In this document: positions 11,233 to 22,084 of the stretch, piece by piece
How the letters are laid out: each line of letters opens with the position of its first letter
Position numbering within the stretch: the first letter of the stretch is position 1
Assembly (NCBI GenBank): GCA_963576475.1
Contig: OY754968.1
Span: 13,682,616-13,746,615 of the forward strand
DNA: 64,000 nucleotides
Source: Molanna angustata
Lineage: Eukaryota > Arthropoda > Insecta > Trichoptera > Molannidae
Reading direction: 5' to 3'
The notes under the pieces: generated by a model
The model's input: the letters and a program-made list of their open reading frames with translations, nothing else
Told to the model about the DNA's origin: nothing
The model's database searches: none
Translations under genes and position numbers: made by a program

Positions 11233-11760
11233 TATGAAAGAATATATTGGTCAAAATTTGACATTTCGGATATATTATTTTATAGCAAGACCCTCTCAAA
11301 GCCTCCGATTCGTTCGTTGAGGCCGAATAAGGGAAAAAAAATGGCTGACGCATAAGTTGTATGGAGTTTGGTAGCTTTCATTATTAGCTATTATAAGATT
11401 TTCACGCATTTAAATACACTTCGTACACAATTAAACTAGATTAAATCATAACCCCAGGGTCGTTCTCGCAGTGCGTTCAAATTTCAAATGTTTTTAAAAA
11501 AATCTTTGATATAATTTTAGTGCATTAATATATTAATTCTTATCCTTAGTCAGCATAGTAATTTATGAGATGACTATCGTGGGTCGTAACCAAATAAAAT
11601 AAAACGATAGAAGTAATGAAGGTATGGAAGGCAATAAAAACGCCTGGAAGATAATGAAATATGTAAGGAAGGTATATCTATATGGATGATAATGAAAATA
11701 TATGCAAGGCGACGAAAGTCAGAACGATTTTTAGATGAAAAAGAATTTTGAATCATTTTT

Positions 11761-12047
11761 GCTGTGAGGCACCGGCATAGAATAGTGCTTCCACTCTTTT
11801 CTATTGTCATCGTTTTCAGTTGCCCCATAAGAGCAGGGTAATCGAAAATACAACAGGCATAATAACATCTTACATAGTTCAGCAATGAGGTTCACCACCC
11901 ATTCTGAATGTTGCTTTTTTAGGTAAGATGAGACTAAAATGTGTGGGCATGCACGCGTGTGTCGTGCTCATTTTATAGGGTAGTGCACACCCCCATACCT
12001 GTTGTTGGTTACCTCACATTGTGGGATGTGCCGTGATAGTTTGTATG
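11761..12047 (+). repeat. LINE 3'-end repeat, copy 2 (family with GTGATGGTATG tail)
   Basis: Second copy of the 6691-6988 repeat in the same orientation, beginning GCTGTGAGGCACCGGCATAG and ending at TGTGCCGTGATAGTTTGTAT. It lies between TMCO1 and the TMEM268-like gene. Confidence 0.7.
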
Positions 12048-12513
12048 TATGCATAATTCCAAAAAAATATTATCAGGTATGAAAATATTAGTCAAAACTT
12101 AGTAATATAATATTTACTAATAATATAATAGCTTATTATATATAAGAAAGTAATAATTTCTGAAATCAATCATCCTGGCGCCGAAAGATAATAAGAATCG
12201 ACTCCACCTAAAGTAGGACAAATCAATGAAAAAAGAATCTTTCTTTCTTCGGAAATACTTCAAATTATTTTTATAGAGAACGAGACTACCTCTTTTCTAT
12301 GGAGACTACTTCTAAAGGTGTAACATTTAGTCAGGTGTAATTTTGCCCCCTCGCCCTCGTGATGATTCGATGAGATTGTGGGCGTGTCAAAGTTTGCCCA
12401 CCTGTCTGTTTATGTTTATATATACGTTACACGTACGCAAAGCCTGTCTTACACTCAAATTTTTATTTTTAACATATTAAATGTAGGCAAATTAATTATT
12501 ATATATTTTAAAC

Positions 12514-15500
12514 ATGAGTGTGTCATCTAATGGTACAGGTCCTGATCCTCTTAGATCACAAGTACTTCCAAACCAAGAAGTTTCTTCTACAACTACAAAA
12601 AGTCCAACATGGGTTCAATTTGATGATGACACATCTGAATCTCAAAAACCCGCTGTTTTAAAAACAGAGAGTGTACATGTAAATCTCGAAAAATCTACAG
12701 AAACTCCTGCAGTTGTTGAACCAACAACCACTCCCCAAAGAAACGTCAATTTAGTTCCAACTAGACAAGGATTCGGTACGTAAAATATTGTTAATCAACA
12801 GAATACTACATTTTAAATAAATGAATACGTTTTTCTTAGAGAAAAGCTATATTAATTAAAACTGTAAGGGTAATATTTAGTTTGTGTTGTAGAGATAAAC
12901 GAAAAACTTCTTAAAATAATTAAGTATGTCAAATAGGTGTTTGAAAAATCAAAACATTCATAAATTCTAATTCCAACAGGATTTTTTTGGATAAAGTTAT
13001 TCCAACGAGAATTTGTAATTATAATATAATATTTTATAAGTACCTACTTATAGGACAAGATCCAGTGACAGACAAAATTACATCATAATATAAAGCCAGA
13101 TTTTTTTCTGTAAAAGAATACCACAACAGAAAACGATTGAACCCTGAGCAGTGGTGGTTTTCGTAGATAACAGTCTTCAAATTGTTAAAAATTGCTATTT
13201 TACCACGTCAGAATAGTATAATTTTGTATAGGCCACCAAAGATGTATCATTTTGGCTCTGGTAGGATTTGCAAAAAGATGTGTTTTAAAATCTTGATTAT
13301 TATCAAAGATTCCTTATTCTGAAAATTATGGTATTTTTAAGTAGTCTTTTAGCACCCATCAAATAATATAAGAACGATTCTTATGTTTTTTTTATCTTTA
13401 CTATCCTTTAATCAATCATTAGAAAATTAAAATAAAAGATCTATTGAGATAATAATTTTTCAAAAATATCATTGACTCCCAACAGGGAAACGTACATTTT
13501 ACATTTGTCGGCCTTCGTGGCTCAGTTGGTTAGGTATCTGACTGCTGATCTAAGGGTCCCAGGTTCGATTCCCGGTGGAGACACAATTTTTAATTGTGTT
13601 TTCAGTCTGGATCTGTGAAACAATAAATATTGCATGTCTTCAGAATGTGTCAACTTGTTATTAGGTGCGTATTAAATAATTATTTTACATAGCATCTGTT
13701 AGTTGCCCGAGAAGCTAAATAAATAAAAAATAAATGCATACATATTGGTACTTGTGTATGTAAACAAGTTAAAAATGTCTTACAATTTTTAATGAACATT
13801 AAAAATAAAAAATTTTGATCAAAAAATTAAATCTAATTAATGTTAAAAATGAAGTAATCAGTTCAGAGGAGACATATATACGATAACATTGTCACCTCAT
13901 ACATATAATATAAGGATTGTTTGCTTTCATTGTATTATGAACCAATTTCTCAATCGATGACTTTAGAAAAAAGTTTCTGCGTCACTTTCATAGAAGGCAA
14001 AGGTATTTTCAAACTAACAAATATTTATGATTAACATATATGCGACTTTCGAAAATTTGTTTAGTAAGGGGATTCAATTAAAAGGCATAATTGATGATTG
14101 TTGCATAAGCTCTTAACCAGCCGATGACAGTTAAGCCCCCTAGGTGCCTTGAGTTCCTGGTTCTCCTATAATATTCTCTATCGAGTTATTAATTTGTCAA
14201 AATATCATTGACCCCCAACAGGGAAAAAAATTCAATATATGTGTATATAATAAAAATATATGCAATAATAAAAATATTTGATTAAAATAAAAGCACTTTG
14301 GTTTCTATTCTACTAGTTCATTTACTCCATTGAAAGCTATTTCGCCCTACTTATAACTAGTATTAACATATTTCAGTAAATGGAGACGTTGTTGTAACAC
14401 TTCTTCCCGTTAATACACGATGGCCATGGATAACTGCTGCACAATTTCGTCCAGAATTGGTCCCAGAAGAATTGATGGCGCAAGGTTTGACTGTAAGACA
14501 ACTTAAAATCGTTTTTAATTGTCATATATTTATATGAACCATTAAAAATCTCATGATTTAAAAAATGGGGACCCACAGCCTTGTCATAAGTTTTATCACT
14601 CATGCTTATGTCAAAAACATAATAAAAATATAATACTTATTTCGTAAGAAAATAAATAAAAGTTGTAACATTATTAGTCACCCGAAGAATAATGTAATTT
14701 TCTATTTTATTTTTTAGTACATCAGGCAGGTCTGGTGTAGATCTGAACATTTCTATCAACATACAAAGAGACCATCTTCGTTAAATTTTAACTATATATT
14801 GTAAAACATTTTTTTTTAGCTCACTGTGGAGGAGTATGTACAAGCAATGGAACTGTTAGTTAACGATTTCAGATTCACTCTTTATAATGTTTGTTATAAA
14901 AGAGTATTAGTATGCTGGATACTTTTGGCATTTATTGTTCTTATGGCCTTGCTGTTTTCAGGCCTCACTGGCTTAACATTGTTTTCATTAGGAGTTGTTT
15001 GGTTATTATTGAACGCTGCAGCAATATTTATCTGTATGTGGTTGAAACTCCAACTAGCCAGAGGATTAGAAAAGTGCCTGGGAAGAGTGAATAAACAACT
15101 AATGAAACATAAATTATTACTAGCCTTGGACGACCGAGGGAAAATGTCTTGTCACAAAGTAAATTTATGTTTCATGTACTTTGATTCAGCTCCCTGTGTA
15201 ACACAGTTGAAACAAGTAATTGAGAGAGATGAAGGAGGAACAATACCTGTTGGATGGGAACGTAGACTTGATGTAACAGCTAATGATATTGTTATTCAAG
15301 GAAGTCAGACAACAAGATTATCTAGAAAACAGGTAATATTATCAATTTTTTAAGAACCATTTTTGTTATTACACTCTTCATTAAGTATAATATAAACAGC
15401 AATATGGTATATAATATTGCTGTACATTCATTTAATTATTACTTTAAAAAAACAATTTTCAATGAATTTATTTTTATAAATTCATAAGTGAATTTATAAA

Positions 15501-17433
15501 AATAATAATTATTTGAATTCAATTTTCCGGATTGTTATTTTTAATAATTCAACATTCACCATGCATTTTATCTCTAATACTAGGTCTATAACCTTATCTT
15601 TATTTACATACAACTTATGTTTATAGCATAATAATTATGAGTTGTGTATTTATAGACATATTTTATGTGTTGGAAAATATCAAGCATTAAATTGAACTAA
15701 TCTCAAACAGATATATGAACAAATACTACTAGTAGTAAATGAGTTTCCTGTAATTAAGTTGAGAATTTTCAGTTTGTACATATACTAACCAAGCAAAAAA
15801 AAACATTGCACTCCGCATGTAACGTACTATACTCAAGATGTTTGCCGCAAACTATACTTAAATTATGAATACTAAAAAAAATATTTTCCATTTAATTGGT
15901 ACTGTCAAACATTTTAAAACATTTTATATTACTTGCCTTGTACATAATATTCCATTAAATTCAGTCTATCCAGTTATCAAGACAAAAAGCAATGAGATTA
16001 GTTTATTTTTCATTTGCCTCGACAATTTTTTTGGTTCTGCCAGAAATTTCCTTCTTTATGTCACCGTCTTGGTCTATACTAGAAGGTTTCAACCTATTTA
16101 AGGTCCTTGTATACCCTGGGTATACGGATGTAACCAAAAATGCACACTAAATTACCTTCTAATGTATGAAACACGAAAAAATATTGTATATCATCCAATC
16201 TGTGATATACAATATTTTTTCATAAAGAAAAGGTAATATTTAGAGTTTATATAAAAAGCAAGAATAGTAATTAAAATATTATAGTAATAAAAAAATCAGC
16301 CGGTAGATTTTCATATTATCTTTCGATTGAAGTAAAAATCTACATCATAGGTCTTGTAGTTTTTTTCTTGTAGTTGATTTGGCTACGTACAATAAAAAAT
16401 TGAGTTTTACTAACACTAACTTTACAAGAAAAATATTAAACAAATTCAAATTTCAAAAAACTCATGCAATAGAATAAAGAATGTAAATACAAACTGTTGT
16501 TTATTTCAAAGTGGTATCTTTTGTGAGTACTGGAGAAAAGATTTTCAAACTATACTATATAGCCTCTTAATGTTAATGTCTTGTTTTGCAGTAATCAATT
16601 AATCCAGCCCTCCTCTGAGTATACTTTATTTGATTATTTTTTGCCTTATCACCTCTTATTTAATTCCATGTGTAACCATTAAAATACAGAAATGAGTTTG
16701 TAGATGTAAATTTATAATATTTTAATTGAAAACCAAAACAATGAAAGTGCAACAAACCTGTAATGGTTATAATAACATAATAAGATTTCATAAATCACAT
16801 TACGACATAAATCATATTATTGCTATCTATTAATTACTAAAATTTCAAGGTGTCTAATGATTTATTATAAATAGTATATGAATGCATTATTATGTATGTA
16901 CATATATATATATATTAAGTGGATTTGCAAAATTGATGTAGTGGGTGGTTTGCATGTGCAGGGGTTGGCGGAACAAGCTTTCCTCCGCTACTTACAACGT
17001 TGGGGAAAAGATTTTCTTCGTCATCGTTTGGATTGGACTTTGGACGAAGATGGAGGGAATCCAGCATCTCCACGCCATTTATCTCAAGCACTGTGTCCGT
17101 GCCAATATATAGAAGAGCTGCTGAGAAATAAACCTAGAAGAGACCCCCGTGCGTGCTTCCCCCACTGCAACAATTGGCTGAAACGACGGGGTGTAGACTG
17201 ACATCCTTGGGGGTTGCTTGCAGGAGCGGGCCGTTCATCTCTACCTACGATATCTTTCAAGATGGGGCTCTCGGGCTGTAGCTGGTAAACTTCTTGTTAC
17301 TCCTCTCAATCCAGGACTTCATAGTCACCAATTCTTGTGCCCTTGTCAATTTATCACAGAACATCTTCTTTGCAAACCTCCAGGTGGAATACTCAAATTT
17401 TGTCCAATGGACCATCACTTCTTAGGGATATAA
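12514..17433 (+). CDS. TMEM268: TMEM268-like transmembrane protein with two alternative last exons
   Basis: Exons 12514-12775, 14377-14492 and 14820-15332 join in phase, followed by either 16962-17201 (exon 4A) or 17224-17433 (exon 4B), both phase 0. Exon 1 encodes a low-complexity Ser/Thr/Pro N-terminus. Exon 2 gives NGDVVVTLLPVNTRW and exon 3 two adjacent hydrophobic segments (about VCWILLAFIVLMALLFSG and LGVVWLLLNAAAIFICMWL) and then LCFMYFDSAPCVTQL. The last exons end in the family's C-terminal signature: CPCQYIEELL in 4A and CPCQFITEHLL in 4B, comparable to the CPCQ.IE segment of vertebrate TMEM268 (C9orf91). The molecular role is poorly known; it is an integral membrane protein. The start ATG at 12514 follows an AT-rich leader without an upstream in-frame ATG that I could support. 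Poly(A) signals AATAAA occur near 17704. Both last exons cannot be joined in frame to each other, so they appear mutually exclusive. Confidence 0.85.
13506..13737 (+). mobile_element. tRNA-derived SINE, family 1
   Basis: The head resembles a tRNA with A box TGGCTCAGTTGG and B box GGTTCGATTCC. A conserved body follows (TTTCAGTCTGGATCTGTGA, AACTTGTTATTAGGTGCG, TAGTTGCCCGAGAAG) and a TAAATAAATAAAAA tail. Related copies lie at 57372-57612, 39336-39470 and 28183-28312 on the minus strand, with decayed pieces at about 7660-7715 and 20275-20430. It is in intron 1 of the TMEM268-like gene. Confidence 0.85.
16152..16243. repeat. Imperfect hairpin with a perfect 19-bp core stem
   Basis: GAAAAAATATTGTATATCA (16175-16193) pairs perfectly with 16203-16221 across a 9-nt loop. 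The outer bases ATTACCTT and AAGGTAAT also pair. It lies in intron 3 of the TMEM268-like gene. It could be a decayed foldback element or a small hairpin; nothing further is visible. Confidence 0.6.
17224..17433 (+). other. TMEM268: Alternative last exon 4B of the TMEM268-like gene (paralogue of exon 4A)
   Basis: The acceptor TTGCTTGCAG ends at 17223. The exon encodes ERAVHLYLRYLSRWGSRAVA, then FLCPCQFITEHLLCKPP and a short unique tail before its stop. Exon 4A at 16962-17201 encodes the parallel EQAFLRYLQRWGKDF and LCPCQYIEELLRNKP. Both acceptors are phase 0, both exons end in a stop, and only 22 nt separate them. Exon 4A is therefore too close to 4B for its own poly(A) site and would carry 4B as 3' UTR. 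The arrangement is a tandem exon duplication. Confidence 0.75.
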
Positions 17434-18703
17434 TATTATTATCCTTAAATAATATTTCCGTCCTATGTATTACTTATTTAGTTAAATGTATGGTATATTT
17501 ATTTAATAAGAAAGACATTATGTATTTATAAAGTCGCCATAATTATTGTATTTTTAGATATTTAGCACAATATATTGTACTTAATTTAGTAAACATTCCG
17601 TCCTTAACTGTGCATCTTATTTTGAATTTATGATCATTATAGTACGTAATATAGAGCAAATGTTTATTTTTGTGTTGTATATATATTTATAAAAATATAT
17701 TTTAATAAATATTTTATCTACATAAAAACATATTTTATTTACTTAATTAGAGAAACTTAGTATGCAGCAGAAGAGGACTTTTTCTGATTTTTCCAACAAA
17801 TGTATCAATTGGAAAACAACTAATAAGACTATACGACAATCCATACAACAGTGTGGGACATCCATAACTTGCTTGTTGCGGTTTTCAAATAAAATATTTA
17901 TTTGTTTTTGTTTACATAATATACCTAAAGACAAAAGTTATAATTATAGTTCATAATACCAAATGTAAAATTGATCTTTAACATTCCTTTCCTAAAAGGA
18001 AAATGTAGTTATTATTAGAAATGGTGTCAAAAAGTGAACAGTTAGAATTTTAATGACTGTTGCATGTTCTTACAATTGATTCATAGATTACACATGACAC
18101 ACTCAACAAATAGTTTTAATAGAAACTGGAAATATAGACCCTTTTGCTAATAGTCATAACAGATTTAAGAAAAAACTGGTTAGTCTTGGAGCTACAAAAG
18201 CTACGCTTACTCATACAAAATTTTATAGCCATGATTGTCACCCAAAGTCCGGTAGATGCTATGTACTTTTGTTGGTTTTACTGTTGTAACAAGACATACT
18301 ACTACTGACTGACTTACGACAACAAAAAAATAAATTGGGTATTTAAAAAATTTTAATTTAATTTTTGTTAAAATGTACCACAAAGATAAAAATACGATAT
18401 TTGATAGTGTTTAAAAATTTATTTGACGGCTAAATTCTTTCCTTCTCCCATACTTCCTGTCTACTCCCTTGCCTCTTTTTAGATTTTTTTAATTTATATA
18501 AGTAGGTATTTAAAGAAAAACTAAACTAGTAGGTACCCCGTTTTTTCTCTTTGATTGATCTGTCAAGTGGTTGTTTTTTTTTTTGCTCTGATTTTTTTTG
18601 TTGTATTTTGTGGCAAAGTGATTATATTTTGTTGATTTTTTTAATTTATTCTTATTTTTCGAACTTGATTTTACCATTTAGTTAAAGTTTACTCCATTCA
18701 AAA

Positions 18704-21700
18704 ATGGCCTTTAGGCCAAATCCAAAACCACCTGACCCTGCTACAGTATCATCTCTTGATAATGATACGTACACTTCTGCGGTAACTGATGAAGACATCC
18801 CTGTTCCAAACAGTTTTTTGGAGATTCATTCCACACGGAAACTAAAGAAAAAACGAATGAGGGCTCATAGATCTGACAGTGACCCTGAATTACCAATCAA
18901 GATTACTCCTAATGTGAACTCACATATTTCTCTAGATCCAATCTCGACTCAATCCGGCAATCCAACATCAATTATTAGTCGCCTTTATAATAAAGAAGAC
19001 ATTGGACCATTTATTATACACGTTCAAAAAATAGATTCCTCTCTGGGTGCTTCTATTAATCCGATATCTTTTGGAAAGACATTAAAGAAATATTCGATTG
19101 CTGAAATTATTCCGAAAGAAGGTGTGAAATTAATAGGCCGAAACAAAATTTCAATATCTTTCAAAAATTTTCTGGCTGCTAACGATTTTTTATGTTCTAA
19201 ATTTTTATTGGAAAATTGCTACAAAGCTTTCATCCCTAGTTTCATGGTTTGTCGAATGGGTCTTGTAAGAGGAATTCCCACAGATTGGACAGTTGATGAC
19301 ATTTGCAAAAATATTGAAGTCCCAAGCGGTTGTGGTAATGTGATTAAAGCACGCCGTCTTAATCGCAAATCTACAACCCCTGAAGGAGTCCAATGGGTTC
19401 CCACTCAGACTGTTGTCGTAACATTTGACGGACAAATACTACCAACAAGGGTATATTCGTTTTACACCTCTGTGATTGTGGAAAAATATCAATATCCTAC
19501 AATTCAATGCTTTAACTGCTGCAGATTTGGACATACAAAAACATTATGTAGATCTTCACCGCGATGTTTTAAGTGTGGACAAACTCATACCGGTGAATCA
19601 TGTACTACTCCAATAATCAACCAAAAGTGTTTAAACTGTTCAGGTCATCATTCTGCAGTTAACCGCAACTGTCCAGAATATGCCAGGCAGGACAATATAA
19701 AAAGAATTATGTCAGAACAAAATTTTTCATATTTAGAAGCATCCAAACAACTACCTCCAACAAAAAGAACCTTTGAAGATGTTCTATCACACGGTGAAAT
19801 CAAATCGTCCACTCTTCAGGCCTCCCACATGGAATCCAACTTATCGAGTCATTTTCAGTACAACAAAACCCACCACTTAAAAAAAAGCCTGCCAAGATTT
19901 CAACCCCACATCACACCGTCAGAAAGGAAGGAAATTGAGAATCTCTCGTGGAAACCCAACTCCAATCTCTCAGATGGTTGTGGCTATCAGAGGCGGCTCG
20001 TGATTGAAATTATAGGCGGTGCATATTTACATAAACATAATAATATGTACCTACATTCATCTTTATATTTCTTACGCAATTCTTGCTTCTGTGGGTTTTA
20101 AACACTGTTAAGTTGGAAGAATTGCCAAATGCCACTTAATTCGCCACTTATGCAGGATGCAAGGAAGTATTTACTATTTTTTGACAAATTTATTTGATTA
20201 CTAGTAGGAAAAAAGTCCAATCTATGCGTATATAGTATATGTTATCATAAAATAGTCGATTGTATTTTTTTTTCTCAAGCAATTTAAATGTACTTATTCA
20301 AATATTAATTTAACACACACGTACCCAATAACAAATTGACACTTTCTGGATAGATATTTATCGTCTCGTAGAGCTAGACTGAAAACACAATTAAAACTAT
20401 ACCTCATCTGGAAATATAACCCGATCCTTTATATAACTCTATAAGTTGATTGGAATGAATTGCCTAATGACAATAAGCCTACGAGTGTGTAATAAATTTG
20501 CATATATTATGTACAAAGGGATTAATAAAAATTAAATACACACGCGAGAAATTCAAAATTTTTGTATTACAAATAAATTACTACAGTTAGATTTAATAAG
20601 TTAATTTTAATTAAGATTTTCATATCGTTTGGCCAAATACATCACAATAAAAAAATATATAAAAACATTTGTTATTTGTATAAAAAATGGATATTTCTTA
20701 AAGTAATAAATTAAAGTTTCATTAAATGCTAGGTAGGTACTCACACTGGGTATATCTAGATGCAAATGAAAAAAAAAACTTTCGACACTTTCATTTGTAT
20801 AAACACTTCGATTACACGATTGTTTTAAATATGGATTTGTTTTTGGACACCATTGATAAAGCAAAGAGACAGTCTTCTGTTATAATAAGAATATAATAAT
20901 GTATTATCCTCAAAAATATTAGAAAAAATGCGTAGAAAATCACCGATGGCACTCCTCAGTTGTCATTGAGATTGTACAAATAATTGTATGATAATTTACT
21001 ATAAGACTGGATCGTAGGTATTTCAAATAGTTTTTAAATTGTTATCACTCCATCGACGTTGAAAAAATACCACGAGAATAAAGAACACGCAATTCAGTCG
21101 ATATTATTTCATATCTTTATTCACTCTAGAAAGATGTTTTGTTTAAAAAACAGATAAATCGATGAATGACACTTTGTGTTCTGTGTGGACAACCGGTCAA
21201 ACAGTCAACCTTGAATTTTGTTGTATTTGTATAACATTATACGTTGTATAACATTATACGTCAGTAAATGTAAAATAATCTTTACTAATCAAATCTAAAA
21301 GGTCGTTTTTACGCATGTTTTTGGTAACTCTTATTATGGAGAGAATATGTCTTCAATGCGCATGTGCGGGGCAGATCGGGCAGTGCACGACAACTGAATG
21401 ATTACGTCTCTTTCTAACGCATATGTAGACCAATGAGGCATTATAACACCGACGATTTTGAACAAAATATAGAATTTGTATGAGGTCTCACATTTATTTA
21501 GGGGCATTATTGAAAGTGCACATAATCCTTAATGCGCATGCGCGAAATATATTTCGTACTACAGTATACTCACGGTCACGACTACACCGCGCATTCACCA
21601 TGTACCTACAGGAAATTTACTACTTACATACATTATTATTATTGAAATGTATGTTTACAAGTGTTTTGATGAATTTCTAGGGATATTTCTTTTTTATTTT

Positions 21701-21968
21701 AGTAAGCAGTGCAGTGCACTTATGCACACACTAAGAAACCGCCTGTGGTGGCTATGCCAAAGTTAATTCTGAACCTAGTTGTATTATTCAAAAAGACAAT
21801 GACATAACTGTAATTCTCAATAATTTATTTTTGCTTATTACAAAATTACTCGATAATCCATCAACCATACCGCCCAACGCTGCTCCACTTATTCTCAATA
21901 AAACTTCACTTTTAAAAAAATATATTGATGGCAATTTGCCGAATACTTCTCATAATGACATCCCCTAG
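18704..21968 (+). pseudogene. LINE ORF1 (gag-like, zinc-knuckle protein), interrupted by a hAT element
   Basis: Codons 1-428 (18704-19987) contain three zinc knuckles: CX2CX4HX4C starting at CFNCCRFGH, CX2CX3HX4C at CFKCGQTH, and CX2CX3HX6C at CLNCSGHH. This is the nucleic-acid-binding gag-like protein of I/jockey-group LINEs. At 19988 a 1,760-bp hAT element interrupts the frame. Beyond it, 21756-21968 continues in the same frame for 70 codons to a TAG stop. The frame is therefore otherwise open; the only lesion seen is the insertion. Confidence 0.85.
19988..21747. mobile_element. Non-autonomous hAT element inside LINE ORF1
   Basis: GTGGCTAT is duplicated at 19980-19987 and 21748-21755, an 8-bp target-site duplication. 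The element begins CAGAGGCGGCTCGTG and ends, on the other strand, CACAGGCGGTTTCTTAG, short inverted repeats of the CAGRGGCGG type seen in hAT elements of the Tip100/Zaphod group. The 1,760-bp interior has no transposase reading frame. It contains a decayed SINE family 1 remnant near 20275-20430. Confidence 0.85.
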
Positions 21969-22084
21969 CTAACTTGAATCTGATTTAATCATGTTTTATT
22001 AATCTAATTTTTTCTATTGTTTTTTTTTTTTTAAAGATATACAATTTTACATGTTTTATATAATATTATATCTATATTTTAATA

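Noticed and set aside
13508..13582. Functional tRNA gene
   Set aside because: A and B boxes are present but the same head occurs with a conserved SINE body and A/T-rich tail in several copies.
17146..17224. Splicing of exon 4A directly to exon 4B
   Set aside because: The only phase-0 GT in the end of 4A would leave an intron of about 34 nt; the other GT sites shift the frame.
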